A DNA stretch of 64,000 nucleotides from Cylindrospermum stagnale PCC 7417 (GCF_000317535.1 NC_019757.1:1959001-2023000), one strand, 5' to 3'. Positions 34,753-43,688 are shown, numbered from the stretch's first letter. Numbers and translations are program-made. The notes: a model not told the origin generated them from the sequence alone.

Positions 34753-36018
34753 TTAACACCAAGTTTGAACGACGCGACCTGTTAATTGTTGCCCAAACCA
34801 AGATGTATTACTAGAAAGTGTATAAAGATTTTGCCTGTTGACTTGCCAAGTTTGCTGGGGGTCAAATAATGTTAATTCTGCCTTTTGAGCAGGTGCGATC
34901 GCATTTACTTTTTGCTGTAAACATTGCGCTGGTCTGCTACTCAATGCCTGCCATAATTCTAGAGGAGTCAATTCCCCAGTTTCTACAAGATGCTGCCATA
35001 GTAGGGGTAATGCTAACTCAAAACCAATGGCCCCCGCTGGCGATTCGGCAAATGCCTGCACTTTTTCTTCGTAGGTGTAGCCCCTGTGGTCAATAGCGAT
35101 CGCATCAATCACCCCCCCACGCACCCCCGCACGTAAGGCAACAACATCGCTGGGATTGCCTAACGGCGGGTCTAAATGCAACGAAGTGTGATAACTTTTA
35201 ACCGCTTTGGTATCCAATAACAGGTGCAGCCAAGTGGTGCTGGCAGTGACGGGTAAACCTTGAGTTTTTGCGGCTGCTATCAGCTCTACACTGCGAGCTG
35301 TGGAGACACGCATAATATGTACTGGTGTGCCTATAGCGGCGACTAATTCCAACAAAGCGGCAACAGCGGTGGTTTCAGTGCTGGCGGGTACGGGGGGTAA
35401 ACCCAAACGTAACGCCTCGGAACCTTCCCGCATCACTCCATTGGCAGATAATTGGCGATCGCACGGCCAAAATGCTACAGGTTTATTAAAAGGTTGGAGA
35501 TACTCCAACACTCTTCGCACTAATCCCAAATTTTCCCACGGTTTACCATCAGTAAAACCAACAACTCCCGTTGCTGCTAAATCAGCTAATTCAGTCAATT
35601 GCTTACCAGCAACATCCAGAGTCATCGCACCCCATAGATGCATATGAGGGAAAGTTTTCTCCTTCTCTCCCCCTCTCATTTTCTGCAACTGTGCTACAAG
35701 ACTAGGATTATCGATGGGTGGAGATGTATCCGGTAAAATGCTCACTCTCGTAAAACCACCAGCAGCAGCAGCTTGCAAGAAAGATAACAGGGTTTCTCGT
35801 TCTTCAAACCCCGGTTCGCCGGAGTAGCTATACAAATCTACCAACCCAGGGCCGAGAACCAATCCCCGACAATCGCGGACTTGAGTATCAGGACTAATAT
35901 CAGAAATATTTAAAGCGATTGCTTGAATATAATCATCAGCAATCAGCACATCCGCTAATTGATCAGTTTCCGAAACCGGGTCTATCACCCGTACTTTTTG
36001 CAGCAGTTCAGTAGTCAT
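34753..36018 (-). CDS. pyrC: Dihydroorotase-family protein lacking the HxH metal motif
   Basis: The 421-residue amidohydrolase-fold protein follows type I dihydroorotase along its length (VLGPGLVDL..., FTDGKPWEN, ALRAGVRGGVIDAIAIDHRGYTYEEK, AFAESPAGAIGFELALPLL). However, the first metal motif, normally D-L-H-x-H, is D-L-Y63-S-Y65 here. A similar Y-S-x-S motif is, as I recall, usual in cyanobacterial copies annotated pyrC. Such HxH-less proteins (PyrC'-like) are inactive and stabilise aspartate transcarbamoylase, so a structural role in pyrimidine synthesis is plausible. A separate active enzyme would be needed elsewhere. No pyrB is adjacent. Confidence 0.8.
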   Translation of the reverse strand: MTTELLQKVRVIDPVSETDQLADVLIADDYIQAIALNISDISPDTQVRDCRGLVLGPGLVDLYSYSGEPGFEERETLLSFLQAAAAGGFTRVSILPDTSPPIDNPSLVAQLQKMRGGEKEKTFPHMHLWGAMTLDVAGKQLTELADLAATGVVGFTDGKPWENLGLVRRVLEYLQPFNKPVAFWPCDRQLSANGVMREGSEALRLGLPPVPASTETTAVAALLELVAAIGTPVHIMRVSTARSVELIAAAKTQGLPVTASTTWLHLLLDTKAVKSYHTSLHLDPPLGNPSDVVALRAGVRGGVIDAIAIDHRGYTYEEKVQAFAESPAGAIGFELALPLLWQHLVETGELTPLELWQALSSRPAQCLQQKVNAIAPAQKAELTLFDPQQTWQVNRQNLYTLSSNTSWFGQQLTGRVVQTWC

Positions 36019-36230
36019 GTGAGCTATCAGCTATTACTTATCAGCACTTCAGCTATTGATGTGAGTAAACTACCCGCCACACTCGCAGAGTACCGCAGTG
36101 CGTAGGGGCTTGCATCTGAATTTCACCTCAAGCCCGAAAACCTTTGGAGGATTTCAGCTTTGGTTTCAAAGTCCGACACATTAGGGGGTGCTGACATAAT
36201 ATAATTTATCTTAGTGTACCTGACGTAAAT

Positions 36231-36664
36231 ATGCTGGTATTTGAGGCCAAACTTGAGGGAACAAACAAGCAGTATCAGTCGCTGAATGAGGCGATTAGAA
36301 CTGCTCGTTTTGTTCGCAATGCTTGCCTGAGATACTGGCTGGACAACAAAGGCATTGGGCGATACGACCTGAGTAAATTCTGTGCGGTGCTCGCTGCTAA
36401 TAAGGAGTTTTCTTGGGTATCCAAGTTGAACTCGTTTGCGTAGCATGCGCGAAGCGCGTTGGCAAGGCAAGCTTCTGCTGAAAGAGCGTGGTCTGCTATT
36501 GCTCGGTTTTTTGATAACTTAATTGTGGTGAGATTGTCAAAAAATCTCTCTCGTCCAGAACTCATGTTTGCCCTCACTGTGGGCATACTCAAGACCGCGA
36601 CCATAATGCAGCACGAAATATCTTAGAAAAAGCACTGAGTACGGTTTCTTCACGTCGGAACTAA
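36231..36664 (+). pseudogene. tnpB pseudogene with stop codon and internal deletion
   Basis: The first 71 codons encode a clear TnpB N-terminus (MLVFEAKLEGTNKQYQSLNEAIRTARFVRNACLRYW ... SKLNSFA), then an in-frame TAG. After a 24-bp insert (36441-36464) the frame resumes as RQASAERAWSAIARFFDN. It then jumps, in another frame, to VKKSLSSRTHVCPHCGHTQDRDHNAARNIL, the zinc ribbon and RuvC-III segment. About 700 bp with RuvC-I and RuvC-II are missing, so no nuclease can be made. The 3' guide-RNA region may still be intact. Confidence 0.85.
36441..36464. repeat. 24-bp palindromic insert in the tnpB pseudogene
   Basis: TAGCATGCGCGAAGCGCG plus TTGGCA interrupts the codons for NSFA and RQAS. Removing exactly 24 bp restores the reading frame. 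The core GCGC-GAA-GCGC is palindromic. Same length and same in-frame outcome as the insert in the other tnpB, although the sequence differs. Confidence 0.65.
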
Positions 36665-36834
36665 CGCCTCTGGAGACATCGACCTCTGCCTGGGTGGGGC
36701 AACTCCTCCAAGTAAGCCGAGTCGTGGAAAGAGGAAGCCCAAAGAGCGATCTTTGGAATCCCCCGCTTTATCAGGAAAGGACTGATTAGCGGTGGGAGAA
36801 TGTCAATGTTGACGTTTGAGTTCCCTGGCTGCCT

Positions 36835-37602
36835 GTGACTAAGTTAACTACAGACAAACTATCTAGACCCCAGTTGTTCAAAGGCATTACGCTGTTTACA
36901 CCTGGTGGAGATTTGATTTACTGCATCGATCCTAGCAAGCAAGGTCGATGGCATTCGCATTTGTGCAGTGCTTTACAAGAAATCCTCGATTTATCAGAGC
37001 CACCTCACTTTTTAGTACCTTGCTATACGGCAACTATTGACCACTGGTTAGATCCGCGCAACCAACAAGTGCGAACATTTGCAGAAGCTTATCCGGCGGT
37101 TATTCGCCATCAGGCTGTGCTAAACGCGATTTTTGGCACGGGTGACCTAGTATGGCAAGCAGCGCCCTGGCAGGAGGGATTGTGCGATCGCATGGTGTTG
37201 GCAACTTATCGTTCTTCATTCCCGCAACTTTGGGAAGATCACGACTTAATTGTCCGCTTAGACCTTTCTGAACCAGTACCGCAATACCACCAACCAGTAA
37301 TTACTGCCCAAAAACCGCCACTCATGACTCAAGGCTATGTCCTCCGCTTGTTTGTGGCTGGACATAGCGGGACTACAGAACGCATTCTCCAGAATTTGCA
37401 TGAACTGCTAGAGCGATCGCTCGGATACCCTTATACCCTAAAAGTTATTGATGTTTTAACACACCCAGAACAAGCAGAAATCGATCAGGTTTCAGCAACT
37501 CCTACCCTCGTGAAGATTTGGCCTCACCCGATTCGGCGCATTGTCGGTGGGTTGGATAATGTAGAAAAACTCTTGCAGATGTTAGGTGCGAAAGAATTTT
37601 AA
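36835..37602 (+). CDS. KaiB-domain protein with long N-terminal extension
   Basis: The C-terminal part of this 255-residue protein (about 167-250) is a KaiB/SasA-sensor thioredoxin-like domain. It reads YVLRLFVAGHSGTTERILQNLHELLERSL, then LKVIDVLTHPEQAEIDQVSATPTLVKIWP and RRIVGGLDN. The N-terminal 165 residues (QLFKGITLFTPGGDLIYCIDP..., WLDPRNQQVRTFAEAYPAVIRHQAVLNAIFGTGDLVW) are a cyanobacteria-specific domain without known function. There is no kinase domain, so it is neither KaiB nor SasA. It could read out KaiC state or act independently of the clock. GTG start at 36835, no evident ribosome site. The upstream region is replaced by a TnpB element 28 bp away, so its native promoter may be lost or moved. 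Confidence 0.85.
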   Translation: MTKLTTDKLSRPQLFKGITLFTPGGDLIYCIDPSKQGRWHSHLCSALQEILDLSEPPHFLVPCYTATIDHWLDPRNQQVRTFAEAYPAVIRHQAVLNAIFGTGDLVWQAAPWQEGLCDRMVLATYRSSFPQLWEDHDLIVRLDLSEPVPQYHQPVITAQKPPLMTQGYVLRLFVAGHSGTTERILQNLHELLERSLGYPYTLKVIDVLTHPEQAEIDQVSATPTLVKIWPHPIRRIVGGLDNVEKLLQMLGAKEF

Positions 37603-37605
37603 ATT

Positions 37606-39471
37606 TTATTCTTTTTGTTTTCTGGTGGGTGCTAAAACTACGAGAAAGTCAAATTGTTCTCGGTCAACTGTGGTGGAACTTGTAGCGCTAATGCTGTAAA
37701 TTGAACCAATAATCTGTTTAAAAGTTCGGAAGTATTCGTTGTTGCTATATTCTTCTGGTACAAGCCCGTAAGCCCATGAGAGGGAAGACCCCATATTGAC
37801 ATAAAAATAACCGTAGTTGGGATGGGGGAGGGACTTGGTAGCAGTGGTAAAGTTATACGTCGAAGGCAACAATATATAAGGCTGTGGTACTAAGTCGGCA
37901 ATTGCCCCAAACCCAGTTGTCACAACGATTGTATTTTCATCTACCCAACTATAAGCCAGCAAGCTTTGTGAGGAATCGCCTAGGATATCCCAACTGGTGA
38001 CAGGCTGACCCTTGATGGTGTGAGTGTTAACCTCTATTCCCCCGCTGGATGAGGAGTTAACAAATTCATTTAACTTTTTCAGGGTAGTATCTGCTGTGGC
38101 TCGATTGTTCGTTTGCACAGCCAAGCCTATTCCTAAATTAAAATCGCCCCCTAAGATTTTAAATAGTCCTCCCTTAGTAGGAAATAGGAAGAAACCGTAT
38201 TCACCTTCCATCCAACTGAGGATGTCTTTGTCTACATCTAAACCACTGTTGGTACGGACGAAATCACGGAATTTTGTCAGCCATTCTTTAAGTTCCGGTT
38301 TCGCACTAATTGCTGTAGTCAGGACTTGCCACTGTTGGTTGAGATTGCGACCGGTGAAAGCAGAGTAAGTTGCTGCCGGCATCCGAGTGAGAATTGTCTC
38401 GGGCTGGGGGCTAAGAGTTTTAGCTGTAGGTGTTTGCCGATAAGCATGGATTTGAAAGCGCAGTCCTTCGGTTTGCGTTGAAAGCATGGCATTTATGCTG
38501 CCATATTCCTTGATTTGTTCTAAATTGATGGCATCGAAACCAACCACAGGAATAGACAAACTTGGATCTTTTGATATTTCCTGTAATAAGGTCAGAAAAG
38601 TAGTTGGATTCTCATAAAGTGTAAACAGCGTTTGACTAGCCTGAAGTGACTGGCTGGCCTGCTGATATTGGGGATTTTGGGCTAAAGTTGCGGCGTTTGC
38701 TTCTGAAGTATCGATTAACTGCTCAATCGATTTAGCGGTGATGCCGACGGCAATATATCCTGGTAGAGTAGCGATCGCTAAACTGCGTTGTCTTTTTTTC
38801 GGCGCTGGCTTCTCTAACTTCGATGCAGAATAAGCTTGAACGTTCGTAGAGCGATTAACTTGAGGCAAAGGTGATGGTAATATCGGCCCAGATTCGGGAA
38901 ATTTCAGTTCTAAAATGGTGAAACCCTTGTAGTCCCGCTCTTCTGCTTCTGCTGTTTTTTCCTTGAATTTTTCTAAAAACGGCTGTAAGCGTGTCTCATC
39001 TTTAATGGGAGCCAGCATGAGAAAGGTAGCGTCGAGGATAGCCGTGGAATCTTCAGTTTTTGGCAAGAATGCCAGCACAACTTCCTCTCCCAACCAAGAC
39101 TCAATATCTTTGGTATAGTCAAACTTGATATCTGGCGGTAAATACCGCGATACTAGCTCAACAATTGATTGAAAATACTGAAACCGACTCAAGGAACTCC
39201 AAGCCTCGGCTTTAGTGTTAATTGATGCTACCACTGGTGTATCGGCTGGTAAGATAGATGCGATAGCTTTTGGTACTGCTTCCTCCCTGTTTTCTTCTAA
39301 AGTTTTTGGTACTGGGGTAGCTGATGGCAGGTTCTTGTCAACTTCACTAGAGCTTTGAGACAGATAGCGTTGATGTTTGACAGTTTGAGTAAAATTTGCT
39401 GCTTGTGCTGCTGTTGAGCATAGCAGCCAGATTAATGTCGCTGTAGCTCCCCCTTTTACAAAATATTTCAT
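37606..39471 (-). CDS. DUF3352-family secreted/periplasmic protein
   Basis: The protein has a signal peptide (about 1-24, ending STAAQAA), a Pro/Ser linker, and then a DUF3352 domain. This starts ASILPADTPVVASINTKAEAWSSLSRF and contains WLGEEVVLAFLP and WMEGEYGFFLFPT, which read as two related halves. The family is common in cyanobacteria with several paralogues each and no known activity. The ATG at 39471 is preceded by GGTGGAG; the in-frame GTG at 39480 is part of that site, so I choose the ATG. It converges tail-to-tail with the KaiB-domain gene (3-bp gap). Confidence 0.88.
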   Translation of the reverse strand: MKYFVKGGATATLIWLLCSTAAQAANFTQTVKHQRYLSQSSSEVDKNLPSATPVPKTLEENREEAVPKAIASILPADTPVVASINTKAEAWSSLSRFQYFQSIVELVSRYLPPDIKFDYTKDIESWLGEEVVLAFLPKTEDSTAILDATFLMLAPIKDETRLQPFLEKFKEKTAEAEERDYKGFTILELKFPESGPILPSPLPQVNRSTNVQAYSASKLEKPAPKKRQRSLAIATLPGYIAVGITAKSIEQLIDTSEANAATLAQNPQYQQASQSLQASQTLFTLYENPTTFLTLLQEISKDPSLSIPVVGFDAINLEQIKEYGSINAMLSTQTEGLRFQIHAYRQTPTAKTLSPQPETILTRMPAATYSAFTGRNLNQQWQVLTTAISAKPELKEWLTKFRDFVRTNSGLDVDKDILSWMEGEYGFFLFPTKGGLFKILGGDFNLGIGLAVQTNNRATADTTLKKLNEFVNSSSSGGIEVNTHTIKGQPVTSWDILGDSSQSLLAYSWVDENTIVVTTGFGAIADLVPQPYILLPSTYNFTTATKSLPHPNYGYFYVNMGSSLSWAYGLVPEEYSNNEYFRTFKQIIGSIYSISATSSTTVDREQFDFLVVLAPTRKQKE

Positions 39472-39714
39472 CTTCTCCACCTTGGGTATATTTAGCTTTT
39501 TTATATCACAATAACTACAAAATTATCTAGTATTATTTCGTATAATTAAGCCGAAATAAAGTGTTAGAATGCCATATTTTTTGAGGACAAAAGCTCTAGA
39601 CAAATCAAGTTTTGTTAAATTTGATATACTTATGCTCAGTGTATGCAAAATTTAAGACAGGTGTAGCGCCACCATCGGTTGTTAAATTTTAGTTAGCAAG
39701 ATGTAATATCATCC

Positions 39715-40203
39715 ATGAATAAACTTTGGGTTTGGGTTAAAGGAATTTCCATAAGTGGTGCAATAGCTTTCTCTGGAAACGCTGCTCTTGCCAATATTAC
39801 CCAGGATGCTACTCTACCTAATAATTCTGATGTTGCCACACAAGAGAATATCAGAACAGTTGAAGGTAGAAACCAATCTGGAAGTAATCAGTCCCGCAGT
39901 TGTAACCAGGTTTCTTTCTCCAATTTCAGCCTGTTCAACTTCCAGAAAGCTGCAAAATTTCAGAATAATATAAGTGCGATAACGAATCAAACTTACAGTA
40001 CATTAGGCGATGACATACTAAAACTTCAGAACAGTTCATACCCAACTGACAATCAAGTTTCAATTGGTGTTAATAAGCGACAATTTCAGAATCTTGCAAG
40101 CATAATTACAAAAACAGATAGTAAGATTGTTGCGAATGACTGTATCAGATGTGTACTAGAAAATGGTGAAATTGTATGTTATCCTTGCATTTGTCCTTGT
40201 TAA
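39715..40203 (+). CDS. Short secreted protein from a truncated haemagglutinin TPS domain with Cys-rich tail
   Basis: The 162-residue product has a signal peptide (ending NAALA, about residue 26). NITQDATLPNNSDVATQENIRTVEGRNQSGSN follows, the opening of the filamentous-haemagglutinin TPS secretion domain. The next block (SCNQVSFSNFSLFNFQKAAKFQNNISAIT) aligns with the domain's usual SNLFHSFxxFSxPxxxxAxFNNxxxIQNIxxRVT in diverged form. The rest is unlike the family and ends NDCIRCVLENGEIVCYPCICPC, with six cysteines in 22 residues. Full-length TPS exoproteins are far longer, so this is a remnant or a repurposed small secreted, possibly metal-binding, protein. No partner TpsB transporter is adjacent. 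Confidence 0.65.
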   Translation: MNKLWVWVKGISISGAIAFSGNAALANITQDATLPNNSDVATQENIRTVEGRNQSGSNQSRSCNQVSFSNFSLFNFQKAAKFQNNISAITNQTYSTLGDDILKLQNSSYPTDNQVSIGVNKRQFQNLASIITKTDSKIVANDCIRCVLENGEIVCYPCICPC

Positions 40204-40660
40204 GATTATTGCCAAAGCAAGGAATATTGAACAATGCAGTTAAATTAACAATACTACTAATTCAAAAAGTTTGTAATTAATTGCATGTAATAATTCAATA
40301 TTTATCCCTTGGGGCACAACATTGTTGGGGAGCATCTTTATTTTTTGGCAAACAATAGGCGCTATAAACTTTGGTAAACAGCAGATTTCAGATGACAAAT
40401 TTAAAATTAGTTTATATTAATACAGTTAGGGGATCTCTTATTCAAATTTTCAGGGATAGATTCTCTTTTTACTTTCTTTTTAAGCGAGTCGTTGTTTGTG
40501 CAATGTGCCTAACAGGACAAGCCTAGAGGATCTGATCGAACCAGATTGAGATTTATCCACCCTACACATAGCCAAACCTACCGCCAGAGGAAAGTTTAAA
40601 TTTGATAGAAATGCTACAATAAAATTAGTTAGTTTTATCTAAAAGTTTATTGTTAATTTT
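40204..40660. other. Intergenic region, no gene seen
   Basis: About 460 AT-rich bases precede the lipid kinase gene. GGGGCACAACATTGTTGGGG around 40312-40331 contains a small palindrome. No ORF or RNA gene was recognised. Confidence 0.4.
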
Positions 40661-41638
40661 ATGCGTCGTTCCGCCTGCCTTATCTTTAATCCGGTTGCGG
40701 GTCAGGGTGACCCAGAATTAGAACTGGGACAGATTCGGGCAATGTTAGAGCCAGAAATTGACCTAGATATTTATTACACAACGGAAGAAATAGATGCTGA
40801 TCAACTCGCCTATGCAGCCGTAGAACGGGGGGTAGATGCGATCATTGCTTCCGGGGGAGATGGCACTTTGTCAGCAGCAGCGGCGGCGGTAGTCGGGACT
40901 GATATTCCGTTTGGGATTATCTCGCGGGGCACAGCAAACGCTTTTGCCGCAGCTTTAGGCATTCCAGACACGATCGCCGTTGCCTGTGAGACAATTTTGC
41001 AGGGTAAAACTCGGAAGGTAGATATAGGCTATTGCAATGACCAGCCGATGGTGCTGCTGGCAGGTATTGGCTTTGAGGCGGAAACCGTAGAACGGGCAGA
41101 CAGGTCAGCTAAAAATCGCTTTGGGATGTTGGCGTACGTCCTGGCGGGATTTCAAGAACTGCGAAACTTTCAGACATTTGATGTGGAAATTGAAACTGAA
41201 GATAAGATCATTAAAACGACTGCCGCAGCGGTAACAGTGGCAAATGCTGCACCACCCACATCAGTTTTGGCTCAAGGTCCGGCGGGGATTTTTGTGGATG
41301 ATGGGTTGCTAGATTTAACAATTGTCGCTCCAGTTAGTAAAGCGGGTGCGATCGCGGCAACGTTCCATCTATTTCAAACTGCTTCTACTGGTACAGCTGT
41401 GGAACGGAACGATATTGGCTATTTGCGAGGCAAACAATTTAAAATCACCACAGATCCACCGCAGAAGGTGGTCGTGGATGGTGAGTTAGTCGGGACAACG
41501 CCGATCGAAGTGAGGTGTGTACCCGCAGGTTTAACGATTTTTGTGCCTACAGTAGAAGAAGAGGTACTAACGGAAAAATTAGAGGGACTGCCTAATTTGA
41601 CTGTGGAGTTGAAAGAGACAGCAGATAATGGAGAGTAA
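40661..41638 (+). CDS. YegS/diacylglycerol kinase-family lipid kinase
   Basis: The 325-residue protein starts CLIFNPVAGQGDPE and has the nucleotide-binding motif IIASGGDGTLSAAAAAVVGTDIPFGIISRGTANAFAAALGIP. The C-terminal beta-sandwich includes GFEAETVERADRSAKNRFGMLAYVLAGF and VVVDGELVGTTPIEV. It phosphorylates a lipid such as diacylglycerol or a related diol at the membrane. The metallophosphatase gene starts 6 bp after its stop codon, so the two are almost certainly one operon. Confidence 0.93.
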   Translation: MRRSACLIFNPVAGQGDPELELGQIRAMLEPEIDLDIYYTTEEIDADQLAYAAVERGVDAIIASGGDGTLSAAAAAVVGTDIPFGIISRGTANAFAAALGIPDTIAVACETILQGKTRKVDIGYCNDQPMVLLAGIGFEAETVERADRSAKNRFGMLAYVLAGFQELRNFQTFDVEIETEDKIIKTTAAAVTVANAAPPTSVLAQGPAGIFVDDGLLDLTIVAPVSKAGAIAATFHLFQTASTGTAVERNDIGYLRGKQFKITTDPPQKVVVDGELVGTTPIEVRCVPAGLTIFVPTVEEEVLTEKLEGLPNLTVELKETADNGE

Positions 41639-41644
41639 GCTGCT

Positions 41645-43219
41645 TTGAAACTTGTTTCCGATTCGGCGATCGCTAAAAAAATTCACAAAATGCAGCAGCG
41701 GGTACGATGGCAAGATCCGTTAATTAAGGAACGGAACATCGACCAAACGCAGCTAGTGCTGGAAGATGGTCAAGAAAATGATCCTGAGTTCTCATTTTTG
41801 GTTGTGGGTGACAGTGGTTCAGGAAGTCACCGGGGACACAACCCCCAACGTCAGGTAGCGAAACTCATGCTTGAACATCACGAAGCATGCCGTTTTATGT
41901 TGCACACGGGTGATGTAGTCTATTTAGTCGGGTCGAGTGAATACTACCAGCAGAACTTTATCAAACCTTACCGCGAGTTTCTCGTAGGCGGTGAGCATCC
42001 CCAGGGCATCGCCTACGACCAAATGGTTTTTAAACTGCCGATTCTCCCTGTGCTGGGAAATCACGATTACTATGATTTGCCGATGCTCTTGAGTTTAATA
42101 TCGCTGACGACACTACCTGTCCGTCATTTATTGCGATCGCGTTTAGACTTGGATGTGGGCTTGCATGGTTCAGGAGTAGGTGACGCTTATGCCAAGGCTT
42201 TTCTCGACTACCTTCAGAGGTTTAATTCCCCAGCGGAGTTAGCCCAACACTTAGATAAATACTACACTGCCGAGATAGACAACGGGCGCTGTCTTAACTA
42301 CCAGCCTGGAAGCTTCACCCGTCTCCCCAATCGTTACTATACCTTTCGCTACGGTGGTATAGACTTCTTTGCTTTGGACTCGAATACATTTAATGATCCG
42401 CCACCGCTACCGAAAACCAAAAAAGGCGCAGCAGACCGCAGACTTTTGCAGCAACGCCGAGAGGATTTAGAGCAGTCCAAGCGGCAAATTATGGAAGTTT
42501 CAACCAAGCTAAATCCTGAAAACCACAGCGACGCTGACGAGTTGGACGACTTGCAAACCAAGCTGTCTCAAATTGAGGAAATTATTCTTGATATCGACAA
42601 ACAGCTAAATTCTGACCAATCAACGCAGACCGATATTGCCCAACTAGAATGGCTGAAGGAAAAACTAATTGTCTCTTGGAATACCGCAGAAGTTCGTGGC
42701 AGGGTGATTTATTTTCACCATCCTCCCTATGTGACAGAAGCGACGAAGTGGCAACAGGCGCAAACTTTGGCAATTCGCAGCCGCTTACGTGGTGTGCTGG
42801 ATGCAGTAGCTAAAACCGTAGGTTCCCTGAGTCAGGGGCGTCCTTTGGTGGATTTGGTGTTAAACGGTCATGCACACTGCTTAGAACACCTGCAAACAGG
42901 GGATACAGGACACGGTGATGCTCATATCCAGTGGATTGTTTGTGGTGGTAGTGGCTTTAGTCTGCGACATCAGCGGACTGAAGGGCCAGATTTGCTGGAA
43001 AGTTTCGCGGCTGGGGGTAAACAAGAAAATCGCTTAGTAGCGCGATCGCAACTTTTTGTTGGTCGCAGTGGTCAAGGTTCCCACAAGCGAAGACCTTACT
43101 CTTGTTTACGCATTGATGTCAAAGGCTCAAGGCATCCTCAGTTTATTGTCCGTCCTTTGGTTGCCGAATGGTATCAGCGACAGTGGCATAATCAAGAACT
43201 TGAGCCAATAATTATTTGA
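41645..43219 (+). CDS. Calcineurin-type metallophosphoesterase
   Basis: The 524-residue protein has the di-metal motifs FLVVGDSGSGSH, MLHTGDVVYLVG, LPVLGNHDYYD, YFHHPPY and LNGHAHCLEH in correct order. A coiled-coil insertion lies in the middle (about 260-330). It likely hydrolyses a phosphomonoester or diester; pairing with a lipid kinase gene 6 bp upstream suggests a phospholipid-linked substrate, which is inference. The start is a TTG placed 6 bp after the preceding stop. There is no signal peptide. Confidence 0.92.
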   Translation: MKLVSDSAIAKKIHKMQQRVRWQDPLIKERNIDQTQLVLEDGQENDPEFSFLVVGDSGSGSHRGHNPQRQVAKLMLEHHEACRFMLHTGDVVYLVGSSEYYQQNFIKPYREFLVGGEHPQGIAYDQMVFKLPILPVLGNHDYYDLPMLLSLISLTTLPVRHLLRSRLDLDVGLHGSGVGDAYAKAFLDYLQRFNSPAELAQHLDKYYTAEIDNGRCLNYQPGSFTRLPNRYYTFRYGGIDFFALDSNTFNDPPPLPKTKKGAADRRLLQQRREDLEQSKRQIMEVSTKLNPENHSDADELDDLQTKLSQIEEIILDIDKQLNSDQSTQTDIAQLEWLKEKLIVSWNTAEVRGRVIYFHHPPYVTEATKWQQAQTLAIRSRLRGVLDAVAKTVGSLSQGRPLVDLVLNGHAHCLEHLQTGDTGHGDAHIQWIVCGGSGFSLRHQRTEGPDLLESFAAGGKQENRLVARSQLFVGRSGQGSHKRRPYSCLRIDVKGSRHPQFIVRPLVAEWYQRQWHNQELEPIII

Positions 43220-43280
43220 AAAAAGCGATGATCAAGAATCAAACCTGATCATCACCATCACAATGCCGTCTTGAAAACAA

Positions 43281-43688
43281 CTAAATTTTTCCCGTTCCCT
43301 TACCCCGTCTGTCACCTTTGGCTGTTAACTCACCTTCCTGTTCTTGATTAACTTCTCGCAGTTCCTCAACCCTTTCTGCGGTGTCTTGTGCCGCTGCTTG
43401 CTGGGCATCACCCGGTTCTTCATAATACATTTCCGGTTCAACTGCGTAGTTATTCAACAACCCTTCTTTATCTACCGTATAGCCATCAGTGGTACGTATG
43501 CTCTCGGTATCGGTTTGGTCGTCGGTAGCCTGATCTGAGAGCTTTTGTTCTGTTGGAAGAGTTTTGTAGTTTTGTCCTTCTCTTTCTTTACGAGCCGCAG
43601 TTTCAGCGGGAATAATTCCCCTGTCATAAGTATCAACTTCAGCTCGCTCATGTGAATCTATCGCTTTATTAGTTGCTTCATTAGCCAT
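43281..43688 (-). CDS. Small acidic, probably disordered protein
   Basis: The 135-residue protein is nearly all hydrophilic (Glu, Asp, Gln, Thr, Arg), with no hydrophobic core, signal or membrane segment. It reads like intrinsically disordered stress proteins; the middle RTTDGYTVDKEGLLNNYAVEPEMYYEEPG is the only ordered-looking block. AGGAGG lies about 11 bp upstream of the ATG, so it is probably translated. I know no function. Confidence 0.7.
   Translation of the reverse strand: MANEATNKAIDSHERAEVDTYDRGIIPAETAARKEREGQNYKTLPTEQKLSDQATDDQTDTESIRTTDGYTVDKEGLLNNYAVEPEMYYEEPGDAQQAAAQDTAERVEELREVNQEQEGELTAKGDRRGKGTGKI

Larger units (their letters stand above)
36060..36806 (+). mobile_element. Internally deleted TnpB (IS200/IS605-type) element
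   Basis: This is a decayed relative of the element at 24.9-26.4 kb. A structured left region (about 36060-36230, including GGGCTTG...CAAGCCC around 36108-36137) precedes a tnpB remnant. The right region is rich in hairpins (36664-36795) and ends GTGGGAGAATGTCAA at 36806. The right region is where TnpB guide-RNA scaffolds are encoded. The left end is approximate. The element stops 28 bp before the KaiB-domain gene start. Confidence 0.6.

Noticed and set aside
36123-36197. 24-residue minus-strand peptide (MSAPPNVSDFETKAEILQ...) divergent from the tnpB remnant
   Set aside because: It is in the place where the other element has its RHH gene, but it shows no RHH pattern and is very short; it may be a fragment of a gene cut by the element. 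Not enough support to call.
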